Below are positions 1-5,456 of a stretch of DNA of 5,456 nucleotides, in pieces (the stretch's first letter is position 1; every line of letters starts with the position of its first letter). Origin of the DNA: Bacillota bacterium (GTDB lineage Bacteria > Bacillota > Limnochordia > JAAZLZ01); assembly GCA_012799075.1 (NCBI GenBank), contig JAAZLZ010000047.1:1-5456 (forward strand). The letters run 5' to 3'. The position numbers and the translations under genes were made by a program. The notes under the pieces are model-generated. The model was not told the origin of the DNA. It saw only the letters and a program-made list of their open reading frames with translations, and made no database searches.

Positions 1-118
1 CTTTGACCCATTTGACCCTTCGCCAGCCGTCCCTGGCTAGTTGTTCTTGAACAGCAACGACCCTTGGCGCAAGCTTCGGGTCCAACTCTACAGCCACAAA
101 GGCCCTCAAACTGGCCAT
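1..118 (-). CDS. thpR: RNA 2',3'-cyclic phosphodiesterase (ThpR/LigT family), N-terminal fragment cut by window edge
   Basis: The first 39 codons are visible, reading MASLRAFVAVELDPKLAP and ending GWRRVKWVK at the edge. The pattern 'LRAFVAVEL', an amphipathic helix, then 'WVK' is the typical opening of the ThpR/LigT family (2H phosphoesterases; historically '2'-5' RNA ligase'), which hydrolyse RNA 2',3'-cyclic phosphates in the cytoplasm. In the family the next residues would be PENLH followed by the first HxTx catalytic motif, so neither catalytic motif is in view. The ATG at 118 is preceded by GAGGGAG at 127-133, 8 nt upstream, which decides the start; an in-frame ATG at 163 exists but lacks such a site and would add 15 residues before the family's usual start. 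It follows the phosphoesterase gene by 86 nt. A thpR gene after cinA and before recA occurs in some Bacillota, which supports the call. Identification rests on a short segment plus context. Confidence 0.8.
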   Translation of the reverse strand, partial: MASLRAFVAVELDPKLAPRVVAVQEQLARDGWRRVKWVK

Positions 119-126
119 GAATATTA

Positions 127-133
127 CTCCCTC
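127..133 (-). promoter_or_regulatory. Ribosome binding site of thpR
   Basis: GAGGGAG lies 8 nt before the ATG at 118. It fixes the start of the truncated gene. The rest of the 86-nt gap to the phosphoesterase stop (119-204) shows no clear promoter or terminator. Confidence 0.65.
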
Positions 134-204
134 GCTGGATTTCCGGACATGGTTGAACTCCATAGACTCGATGGTTACTTCGACAAGGGAATATTTTTTC
201 CTTT

Positions 205-1596
205 TCAGTCCCTAGACCCAAAGGCGAATCGCTCGAGGGTGAATCCACCTGGCAGAGTATCTACCTTAATCGTATCCACTGCCAAAAGATCCAATTCTTC
301 CCCGCCAAAATACAACAGGGCCATGGAAAAGGGGATGGGCTCCTTGGCCTGGAGGCTGCGGATGCCTGCTGCACCGGTTGTTCCTGCCCCAACAAGGACA
401 GTCCCCTCGTGACTCTTCACTCCCAAACGATGATCATGTCCATAAAGGATGACAGGAACCTTCTCCTTAAGCAAGGCAGCCACCCGATGGTTGTGCACAG
501 CCAAGATGTGGGGCTGCATTTCCGCCGCCAGCCCATCGATCATCCCCGCCATTTGCTCCGCTTCTTCGAGGGTCAAAGCCGCCGGGGATGATTGAAAGGC
601 GCCCCCATCGGCTACGCCCAAGACCCGCAGGTTATTGAACTCCACCTGTTGGCCATCGAGCACCACCACATTGGTCCCTTCCCGCAGCCGCTTCATCACC
701 TCTGGTGTTTCGTGGTTGCCAGGAACAAACAAATAAGGAACCTGCAGCTCCTCAATCCTGTCGACAAGCCCTATTTCCAGGGGAGTGCCAAAATCCGTCA
801 AGTCCCCCGTATCAATGATCAAATCCACTGCAAAACTGGAGGCCACCTGTTGGATGAAGTCAAAGGCAGCCACATTATTATGAATATCGGAGACGTGGAG
901 AACCTTCAGAGCCGGTTCAGCCACCCCCAACGGCTCCAGTTCCTGAACCCGTTCATAGAGGGAATATAGATTGGACGCCAGGACTTGAAGCTGATCGCCA
1001 AGCTCCCCAACCCGCTGCCAACTGTCCTGCAAGAGGCCAACCATCCAAGGCGCGGCCTCCAGGACCCCGGTGTATTCCGGGTGGGCAAAGGCGGCCGGAT
1101 TGAAGCTCAAGGCGACGGTGCCGGCAAGCAATAGGAAGCAGACCACTCCAACGGCCATTCCCTCTACCAGTCGACGCCTAGATCGCTCGCCAACCAGCCA
1201 TACTCCCAAGATCCCTCCCAGAGCCATAAGCAAGCATGCTTTCAATAGAAATAAGCCCAGGGCGCCCCGGGCCAAATGGACGAAATGGACCACAACCTCC
1301 TCGGGACTCCCCGTTGGAAAGGCCATGTCCCTGATTAGGTTCAAGTCAATGCTTTCCAAAGTCACTTGGAGCAATACCGGCAGTCCATGGGTCGGCGCCT
1401 CCACCTCGCCTAACGGAGGAAGCACAAGGCGGGTTCTTCCCGCCAGGCCGGCGAGGAACTTAGCCCGCATTTCAATCTGCAAAGCACCCACCCGGTAGCT
1501 TAAGCTGCCGGCGACATTGAGCAGCATGAGAGCCCCCACCAGCCCGATGAATAGGGGAAAGAGACGCCTTTTGCGGGAGTCGTTAGGCATCATCAT
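205..1596 (-). CDS. Membrane-anchored calcineurin-like metallophosphoesterase
   Basis: 463 residues. The N-terminal half is membrane-bound, with hydrophobic segments at about 12-31, 112-135 and 144-165. The C-terminal half, from about 229, is a calcineurin-like phosphoesterase domain with the complete two-metal signature: DIH (D237, H239), GDLTD (D265, D268), GNHE (293-296), the histidine of AVHNH (H368) and GHDH (386-389). A helical, coiled-coil-like linker (about 190-222) joins the halves. Basic residues KRR before segment 1 and RSRRR between segments 2 and 3 suggest N-inside with three crossings, which places the phosphoesterase domain outside the membrane; this is inference. The substrate is unknown; the domain family includes nucleases, nucleotidases and phospholipid or undecaprenyl phosphate hydrolases. 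Its ATG overlaps the cinA stop by 4 nt (ATGA). There is no good Shine-Dalgarno site before it, so it probably depends on translation of cinA. ATG codons 2 and 3 are equally possible starts. Confidence 0.88.
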   Translation of the reverse strand: MMMPNDSRKRRLFPLFIGLVGALMLLNVAGSLSYRVGALQIEMRAKFLAGLAGRTRLVLPPLGEVEAPTHGLPVLLQVTLESIDLNLIRDMAFPTGSPEEVVVHFVHLARGALGLFLLKACLLMALGGILGVWLVGERSRRRLVEGMAVGVVCFLLLAGTVALSFNPAAFAHPEYTGVLEAAPWMVGLLQDSWQRVGELGDQLQVLASNLYSLYERVQELEPLGVAEPALKVLHVSDIHNNVAAFDFIQQVASSFAVDLIIDTGDLTDFGTPLEIGLVDRIEELQVPYLFVPGNHETPEVMKRLREGTNVVVLDGQQVEFNNLRVLGVADGGAFQSSPAALTLEEAEQMAGMIDGLAAEMQPHILAVHNHRVAALLKEKVPVILYGHDHRLGVKSHEGTVLVGAGTTGAAGIRSLQAKEPIPFSMALLYFGGEELDLLAVDTIKVDTLPGGFTLERFAFGSRD

Positions 1597-2831
1597 AAGT
1601 GCAGGCGAAGTAGATTCAGCGCCGCCTGGGAAGCCCGATACTTAACCTCCTCCCTCTGGCCCGAGAAGGTGTGCTTCTCCACCAGGCAGTCGCCATCGTA
1701 GGCTAGGGCCAAATACACAAGTCCCACCGGTTTGGTCGGCGTGGCTCCCCCGGGGCCGGCAATGCCGGTGATGGCCAGGCCCAAATCGGCATCCCCTGCC
1801 AACCGCACCCCTCTAGCCATGGCCTCGGCGACCTGAGAGCTGACTGCTCCAAACTCTTCCAAGACCTCATCGGGTACATCGAGGAGCTCCTTTTTCGCCT
1901 CATTGCTGTAGACAATCATTCCTTGCCGGAAAAAAACGGAGCTGCCCGGGATATTGGTTAACCGATGGGAAACAAGGCCGCCAGTGCAAGACTCGGCAAC
2001 GGCCAGGATAAGTCCCCGGTTGGTCAGCTTCTCAGCCACTACTCCTTCCAAGGTATCCCCGTCAACACCGTAGATCACATCTCCCAATCGCTCCCGGAGC
2101 CTAGCTTCCAAGGGATGAATCAAGGCCAGGGCTTCTTCTGCTCCGGCAGCCGTCGCCGTCAACCGCAGACGCACCTCCCCTAGCCCCGCGTAAGGAGCAA
2201 TGGTGGGATTGGTCTGCTCTTTGATGATATCGGCGATTGCGTTTTCCGCCGCCGACTCCCCCAGACCTGTTAAAAGCAGCGTCCGGGACTTAATCACCCG
2301 GTTTTTCTCCCCGTTGCTGTTCCTCAGAAGCCGGGGGATAACTTCTCCTTCGAACATGGTCTCCAGTTCCCGGGGCACCCCCGGCATGCAGATGATGGTC
2401 CGCCCCTGATGGTGGGCCAAAATACCCGGGGCAGTGCCCCGCCGGTTGGTGATGAAATCCGCGTTCGATGGCCGATAGGCCTGGCGACGGTTGTTGTCGG
2501 TCATAGGTCGGCCAAGCCGCGTGAAATGGGCTTCCAGCTGCCTCAAGGCACCCTCATCCAGGCAGAGCCGATCGCCCAACACCTCAGCTAGAGCTTCCCG
2601 GGTAATATCGTCCATGGTGGGGCCAAGCCCCCCCGATACGAGCACCAGATCGGCCCGCGACAAGGCCAGCTCGAAGGCCGCGACCAAGCGGACTTGGTTA
2701 TCCCCCACCGTTTGCCGGTAGTAAACATCCACGCCCAATTCGGCCAGCCGCCTTCCCAAGAAAGCCGCGTTAGTATCAACGATCTCGCCTAATAATAGTT
2801 CCGTCCCCACTGAAATGATTTCCGCGCGCAC
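1593..2831 (-). CDS. cinA: CinA: nucleotide-processing MoaB-like domain fused to PncC-type NMN amidohydrolase domain
   Basis: 412 residues from this start, the usual length of two-domain CinA. The N-terminal molybdopterin-binding-like (COG1058) domain shows GTELLLGEIVDTN near the start, SGGLGPTMDD (66-75), RGTAPG (131-136), MPGVPRELETMF (149-160) and TGLGES (188-193). The C-terminal CinA/PncC domain shows AESCTGG (279-285), with the conserved active-site serine, then YSNEAK (308-313), GAVS (328-331), ITGIAGPGG (354-362) and PVGLVY (368-373). In characterised CinA proteins the domains act as ADP-ribose pyrophosphatase and nicotinamide mononucleotide deamidase, in the cytoplasm. The historical link to competence comes from its position beside recA. 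I chose the GTG at 2831 because it yields the family-typical opening MRAEIISVGTELL. A GTG three codons earlier (2840) is possible, but lies only 2 nt from AAGGA. The gene overlaps the downstream phosphoesterase by 4 nt and follows the FtsH-like gene by about 60 nt. All motifs appear intact. Confidence 0.95.
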   Translation of the reverse strand: MRAEIISVGTELLLGEIVDTNAAFLGRRLAELGVDVYYRQTVGDNQVRLVAAFELALSRADLVLVSGGLGPTMDDITREALAEVLGDRLCLDEGALRQLEAHFTRLGRPMTDNNRRQAYRPSNADFITNRRGTAPGILAHHQGRTIICMPGVPRELETMFEGEVIPRLLRNSNGEKNRVIKSRTLLLTGLGESAAENAIADIIKEQTNPTIAPYAGLGEVRLRLTATAAGAEEALALIHPLEARLRERLGDVIYGVDGDTLEGVVAEKLTNRGLILAVAESCTGGLVSHRLTNIPGSSVFFRQGMIVYSNEAKKELLDVPDEVLEEFGAVSSQVAEAMARGVRLAGDADLGLAITGIAGPGGATPTKPVGLVYLALAYDGDCLVEKHTFSGQREEVKYRASQAALNLLRLHL

Positions 2832-2840
2832 ATTCTCCAC

Positions 2841-2899
2841 CGTCCTTCAATAGAAGTCCCCTAAGTTTTACATGTGTGCTCGTGAAATTCCTGCGATGC
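2841..2899 (-). other. Gap between the FtsH-like gene and cinA
   Basis: 59-70 nt, depending on the cinA start. On the minus strand it begins with GCAGGAATTTC shortly after the protease stop, followed by a relatively A/T-rich part (TGTAAAACTTAG) and the cinA ribosome binding site. I see no GC-rich stem followed by a T run, so no intrinsic terminator, and no convincing paired -35/-10 boxes. Transcription probably reads through from the protease gene, but a weak internal promoter cannot be excluded. Confidence 0.4.
2843..2847 (-). promoter_or_regulatory. Ribosome binding site of cinA
   Basis: AAGGA at 2843-2847, extended by GGTGGAG at 2835-2841. It is 11 nt from the GTG at 2831 and only 2 nt from the GTG at 2840, so the site favours the inner start. 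A small inverted repeat CTTC-TATT-GAAG overlaps the A-G part of the site; its stem is only 4 bp. Confidence 0.5.
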
Positions 2900-4387
2900 T
2901 TAGGCACTCTTCCGGGACTCTTGCAACATCTTGCGGAAATCCTTTCCATCGATCCGTTCTTCCTTTTTTAGGAGCTGGGCCACGCTCTCCAAGACCTTTC
3001 GTTCATGATTCAGGCAGTTGACAACGGACTTTTCCGTTTCCTTCAGGATCCGATCGACAGCTTCGTGAAGCTCCCCAGGCGGAAGGTCCTCTTTGCTGAC
3101 GATCCCCAAATGGGACAAGCCGCCAAAAACCATCTGTTTGGCAAGCTCGATGGCCCGCTCAAAATCTCCCATTGCGCCGGTGCTCTTTGAGCCTACGGCC
3201 AGCTCTTCGGCAACGGCTCCACCGAGGCAAATCGCTATTTGCCCCAGGATCTCCTCTTGGGTGTACAGGTAACGATCATCAACTGGGGCTTGCCTAGTAT
3301 AACCGAGGGCTTGTCCCCGGGAGGTAATCGAGACAGCCGCCACGGAACCTGGCTGTACATACTCCCCGATTAGGGCATGACCAACCTCATGATAGGCTAT
3401 TCGCTCCAGCTCCTGCTCCGAAGGACGCCGCTGAAGCTTCTCCCCCATCATCACCTTTTCGATGGACTCTTGCAGCTCTTCCCAGCCGATTTCGTCCTTG
3501 TTCCGCCGCATGGCTAGAATGGCCGCTTCATTGGCCAAGCTTTCCAGATGGGCGCCGGAGAAGCCAAAGGTGTCCCGGGCCAGCTCTTCCAGGTCTACAT
3601 CAGCCGCCACGGGCTTGCTCCGCATGTGAATTTTAAGTATCTGCAGTCTGCCTTCCCGATCGGGCAGATCCACCCGCACCACCCGGTCAAAGCGACCGGG
3701 ACGAAGTAAAGCCGAATCCAACAGGTCCGATCGATTAGTCGCTCCCACTACTAGGATCGATACCTTATCATCGGTATTCATCCCATCCATTTCAACCAAG
3801 AGTTGGTTCAAAGTCTGATCGTATTCCAGGTGGGAGCTGTGCTTGCCCCGCTTGCCCCCGAGCACCTCAATTTCGTCGATGAAGATCACGGCCGCTGTTT
3901 TCTGGAGCTTCTCCGCCAGGGAGCGGGCTTTGGTAAACAAGGAGCGGATCCGCTGGGCCCCGACACCAGCATACATCTCGACGAATTGGGACCCACTGGT
4001 GGCCAAAAACACCGAATCGGTATAACTCGCAGCAGCCTTGGCCATCAGGGTCTTGCCCGTTCCCGGAGGGCCCATCAACAGGATCCCTTTTAAGGGGCGA
4101 ATGCCCATCTCCTTCACTTTATCTTTATAGCGAATGAAGTCCAACGCCTCAAGGAGCTCCCTTTTCGCCACTTCCTGGCCGCCCACATCCGCGAAGGTGA
4201 TGTTGGACACCACATCCATATCTTGGGAGCCTCCCAACAGTTCAAAGCGACGACCCTTGCCTTCTGTCATGTAATACAGCAGGAAGGCCGCCCCTCCCAA
4301 CACTATGAAAGGGGTGATATCATAGCCTTGCACGGCGGTAAAGACCAAGGCCGCCATCACAGCACCAAGGACCATTTCTCTTATCAA
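2900..4387 (-). CDS. ftsH: Short FtsH-like membrane AAA+ zinc metalloprotease lacking the extracytoplasmic domain
   Basis: 495 residues, against roughly 600-650 for ordinary FtsH. Two short hydrophobic segments (about 5-20 and 26-40) are separated by only a few residues (GYDIT), so they can form a hairpin with almost nothing outside; classical FtsH has a domain of about 70 residues there. The AAA module follows: Walker A GPPGTGKT (106-113), pore motif MYAGVGA (138-144; usually MFVGVGA), Walker B VIFIDE (167-172), sensor ATN (216-218) and arginine-finger segment LRPGRFDR (228-235). The M41 peptidase has HEVGH (333-337; usually HEAGH), RGQALGYTRQ (357-366) and the third zinc ligand D408 in GAMGDFERA. 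All catalytic residues seem present, so an active ATP-dependent membrane protease is expected. The tail after the peptidase is short. It starts with TTG at 4387, with GGAGGTG 7 nt upstream, and overlaps the stop of the preceding gene by 4 nt (TTGA). Probably a paralogue beside a full-length housekeeping FtsH elsewhere. Confidence 0.93.
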   Translation of the reverse strand: MIREMVLGAVMAALVFTAVQGYDITPFIVLGGAAFLLYYMTEGKGRRFELLGGSQDMDVVSNITFADVGGQEVAKRELLEALDFIRYKDKVKEMGIRPLKGILLMGPPGTGKTLMAKAAASYTDSVFLATSGSQFVEMYAGVGAQRIRSLFTKARSLAEKLQKTAAVIFIDEIEVLGGKRGKHSSHLEYDQTLNQLLVEMDGMNTDDKVSILVVGATNRSDLLDSALLRPGRFDRVVRVDLPDREGRLQILKIHMRSKPVAADVDLEELARDTFGFSGAHLESLANEAAILAMRRNKDEIGWEELQESIEKVMMGEKLQRRPSEQELERIAYHEVGHALIGEYVQPGSVAAVSITSRGQALGYTRQAPVDDRYLYTQEEILGQIAICLGGAVAEELAVGSKSTGAMGDFERAIELAKQMVFGGLSHLGIVSKEDLPPGELHEAVDRILKETEKSVVNCLNHERKVLESVAQLLKKEERIDGKDFRKMLQESRKSA

Positions 4388-4932
4388 CCCCTTGCACCTC
4401 CATTTAGTCCCGCCAATGTAGGTGTACGGGGGATGATTTCATACAAGTAGGCATCGTCTTTGGTCAATTGAACATAGACGTTGTCTTCATCAACGTAAAA
4501 CCGGCCCTTCTCAAGGCCTGCTCGTTCGACCAAGGCCTCAAGTTCTCCGGCCATCCGGGCAAATCGTCCAGTGGCAATGCCTTCAGCGATGGTGAAATGC
4601 ATGTCGTAAAACACCTCGCTGAGAAATGGGTCCCGCGTATCTTTGATATAGACAGTCACTTTCCGATCACCAAGGAGCTCTCTGCCTACCCCCACCAAGT
4701 CCAGATAGGTTGTCCGCAAATTCTCCACCGGAGCCACTTGAAACTCGAGATAGAGCTGACCCTGGCGCCGTTCAATATTGACCTCTTCCACCCCGGCAAC
4801 GTCGCGGAATGATTCCTCCAAAGGCCTCAGAACCTGCCACCGATAGAAGAGTTGTTGACCGGAAAATAGCAGTCCTAGTATGGCTAGGAAAAATATGAGG
4901 ATGATTTCCACCCTTATGCCCCGGATCTGCAT
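4384..4932 (-). CDS. Bitopic membrane protein of unknown function, coupled to the FtsH-like protease
   Basis: 182 residues; I do not recognise the family. One hydrophobic segment at about 8-25 (VEIILIFFLAILGLLF) follows a short N-terminus with two arginines. The rest (about 30-170) is soluble with alternating predicted helices and strands: a helix near 36-45, strands near 49-55 and 59-66 (VEEVNIE, LYLEFQV), a helix 71-88, strand KVTVYIKD (91-98), then helices over about 103-140 and a final strand region NVYVQLTKDD before YEIIPR. There are no cysteines and no obvious catalytic motif. Positive residues flank the membrane segment on both sides (R4, R7; R31, R36), so orientation is unclear. I chose the ATG at 4932 because AAGGAGAGG lies just upstream; a GTG at 4953 would swallow that site. 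The stop overlaps the protease start (TTGA). Function as an adaptor, substrate-recognition or stabilising subunit of the protease is inference from position only. Confidence 0.8.
   Translation of the reverse strand: MQIRGIRVEIILIFFLAILGLLFSGQQLFYRWQVLRPLEESFRDVAGVEEVNIERRQGQLYLEFQVAPVENLRTTYLDLVGVGRELLGDRKVTVYIKDTRDPFLSEVFYDMHFTIAEGIATGRFARMAGELEALVERAGLEKGRFYVDEDNVYVQLTKDDAYLYEIIPRTPTLAGLNGGARG
4395..4401 (-). promoter_or_regulatory. Strong ribosome binding site of the FtsH-like gene, inside the upstream coding region
   Basis: GGAGGTG, 7 nt before the TTG at 4387. It decides in favour of the TTG start over the in-frame ATG four codons later, which would trim the first membrane segment. The site is embedded in the last codons of the upstream gene, where it encodes part of its Gly-Gly-Ala-Arg-Gly tail. 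Confidence 0.75.
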
Positions 4933-4936
4933 GTTT

Positions 4937-4945
4937 CCTCTCCTT
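4937..4945 (-). promoter_or_regulatory. Ribosome binding site of the bitopic membrane protein gene
   Basis: AAGGAGAGG, 4 nt (AAAC) before the ATG at 4932; its AGGAG core is 7 nt from the ATG. It decides the start at 4932, since the upstream in-frame GTG at 4953 has no comparable site and lies close to the predicted transcription start. Confidence 0.75.
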
Positions 4946-4971
4946 TCCCCCACAGCCTGTCTTTGAAAACC

Positions 4972-5000
4972 ATTATAACACAGGAAGATGGGCCATTGGA
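4972..5000 (-). promoter_or_regulatory. Probable sigma-A promoter with extended -10, upstream of the bitopic gene and protease
   Basis: On the minus strand, TGTTATAAT contains a perfect -10 (TATAAT, 4972-4977) preceded by the TGn extension at 4978-4980. The hexamer 17 nt upstream is TCCAAT (4995-5000), a poor -35, which extended -10 promoters can tolerate. Transcription would start near 4965, giving a leader of about 33 nt to the ATG at 4932. The location in the short gap after rimO suggests a transcription start for the membrane protein-protease-cinA-phosphoesterase set, in addition to read-through from rimO. Confidence 0.6.
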
Positions 5001-5013
5001 CCGACGTTTGGTG

Positions 5014-5456
5014 TCAATCCCTGGCAAGGGGGGCTGCATATAAATCATAGGTTCCGGCCCCAACAAGGCGGGCCCTGATTATCTGACCGGGTTGGCGATG
5101 AACGCCCGGCAAGTGGGTAATGCCATCCACTTCGGGGGCCTGGCCCCGGGTTCGACCCCAACAGCCGCCCTCCTGTCTGCCTTCAATCAGGACTTCTGTC
5201 CTGCTGCCCAAACGAGCCCAGTTGCGTCGCCTGGAAATTGCCGCCTGAAGCTCCATGGCCCGAGCCCTTCTTTCATCTTTGAGCCCTTGTGGCAGTTGCT
5301 GGTCAAGTCTTGCCGCGGAGGTCCCTGCTTCCTGGGAGTAGGTGAACACACCCACATGATCGAATTCCACATATTCCATAAACCGCAAGAGCTCCTCGAA
5401 CTGAGCCTCCGTCTCCCCGGGGAAGCCTGCGATGAAGGTGGTGCGGAGAACAACCC
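5014..5456 (-). CDS. rimO: Ribosomal protein S12 methylthiotransferase RimO, C-terminal fragment cut by window edge
   Basis: The last 146 residues are visible, and the frame stays open through the window edge (VVLRTTFIAGFPGET...). RimO is a radical-SAM, iron-sulfur enzyme that methylthiolates a conserved aspartate of ribosomal protein S12; the cysteine motifs that bind its clusters lie outside the window. Visible features are the end of the radical-SAM barrel (TTFIAGFPGETEAQFEELL), then VGVFTYSQEAGTSAARL with an ERR...ELQ...IS helix, then a C-terminal TRAM domain with EVLIEGR, the GRTRGQAPEVDG stretch, PGQIIRARLVGAGTYDLY and a short tail. The combination FTYSxExGT and APEVDG separates RimO from the related tRNA enzyme MiaB. 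The TTG at 5388 and other internal start-like codons are not the true start. The next gene begins 81 nt after the stop, and no intrinsic terminator is evident between them. Confidence 0.93.
   Translation of the reverse strand, partial: VVLRTTFIAGFPGETEAQFEELLRFMEYVEFDHVGVFTYSQEAGTSAARLDQQLPQGLKDERRARAMELQAAISRRRNWARLGSRTEVLIEGRQEGGCWGRTRGQAPEVDGITHLPGVHRQPGQIIRARLVGAGTYDLYAAPLARD

Noticed and set aside
2..18. Tandem TTTGACCC repeat
   Set aside because: It lies inside the thpR coding region and simply encodes the V-K-W-V-K residues; only two copies, so not a repeat array.
42..53. Inverted repeat TGTTC-TT-GAACA, and the nearby GCCAG/CTGGC stem at 22-37
   Set aside because: Both fall in thpR codons. 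The first has a 2-nt loop, too short for a stable hairpin, and is not a LexA-type box because the arms are in the opposite order. The second has no T run after it, so it is not a terminator.
155..190. Possible promoter TTGTCG - 16 nt - TATGGA before thpR
   Set aside because: Both boxes match the consensus only partly, and a match of this quality is expected by chance; read-through from the phosphoesterase gene is the simpler explanation.
41..412. Plus-strand open frame of 123 codons overlapping the thpR start and phosphoesterase 3' end
   Set aside because: It overlaps two well-supported minus-strand genes, has no recognisable protein features and no ribosome binding site.
592..1498. Plus-strand open frames of 125 and 142 codons opposite the phosphoesterase gene
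   Set aside because: They lie antisense to a gene with a complete catalytic motif set, and their products are low-complexity, shadow-like sequences with no family resemblance.
3803..4093. Plus-strand open frames opposite the AAA domain of the protease
   Set aside because: Antisense shadows of a strongly conserved coding region.
4468..4812. Plus-strand open frame of 114 codons opposite the bitopic protein gene
   Set aside because: The minus-strand reading has a promoter, a strong ribosome binding site, a membrane segment and a coupled neighbour; the plus frame has none of these.
5012..5017. Perfect TTGACA on the minus strand at the end of rimO
   Set aside because: It lies 34 nt from the TATAAT at 4972-4977, too far to be its -35 box, and no -10 box is seen at 16-18 nt.
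5187..5453. Minus-strand open frame of 88 codons overlapping rimO in another frame
   Set aside because: The overlapping frame carries clear RimO sequence; this one is a shadow.

Overview
The window looks like a chromosomal stretch from a Gram-positive Bacillota (Firmicutes), probably a clostridium-like or Limnochordia-like lineage. The reasons are strong AGGAGG-type ribosome binding sites, use of TTG and GTG starts, moderately high GC, and a rimO ... cinA - thpR order that resembles the rimO-pgsA-cinA-(thpR)-recA neighbourhood known from many Bacillota. The taxon is inferred from this context only.

All genes lie on the minus strand, so transcription runs from high to low coordinates. In that order: (1) the 3' part of rimO, the ribosomal protein S12 methylthiotransferase, cut by the right edge; (2) a 60-80 bp gap with an extended -10 promoter; (3) a 182-residue single-membrane-segment protein of unknown function; (4) a short FtsH-like AAA zinc protease of 495 residues, overlapping the previous gene by 4 nt (TTGA); (5) a roughly 60 bp gap with the ribosome binding site of the next gene; (6) cinA; (7) a membrane-anchored calcineurin-like phosphoesterase overlapping cinA by 4 nt (ATGA); (8) after 86 bp, the first 39 codons of thpR (RNA 2',3'-cyclic phosphodiesterase), cut by the left edge. 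The thpR fragment is easy to miss because the window ends inside it.

Genes 3-8 may form one transcription unit from the promoter near 4975: spacing is short, two junctions overlap, and I see no convincing terminator. The jobs represented are ribosomal protein modification (RimO), membrane proteolysis (FtsH-like plus its coupled partner), nucleotide repair or salvage (CinA), phosphoesterase action probably on the outer face of the membrane, and RNA end processing (ThpR).

The most unusual part is the gene pair at 2900-4932. The FtsH-like protease keeps every catalytic motif I can check but has lost the extracytoplasmic domain that normally sits between the two membrane helices. The gene immediately before it, translationally coupled to it, encodes a separate bitopic protein with a soluble domain. 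A two-component version of an FtsH-type protease is a reasonable but unproven reading. No RNA genes, CRISPR arrays, insertion sequences or phage genes were found, and there is no gene-free stretch longer than about 90 bases.
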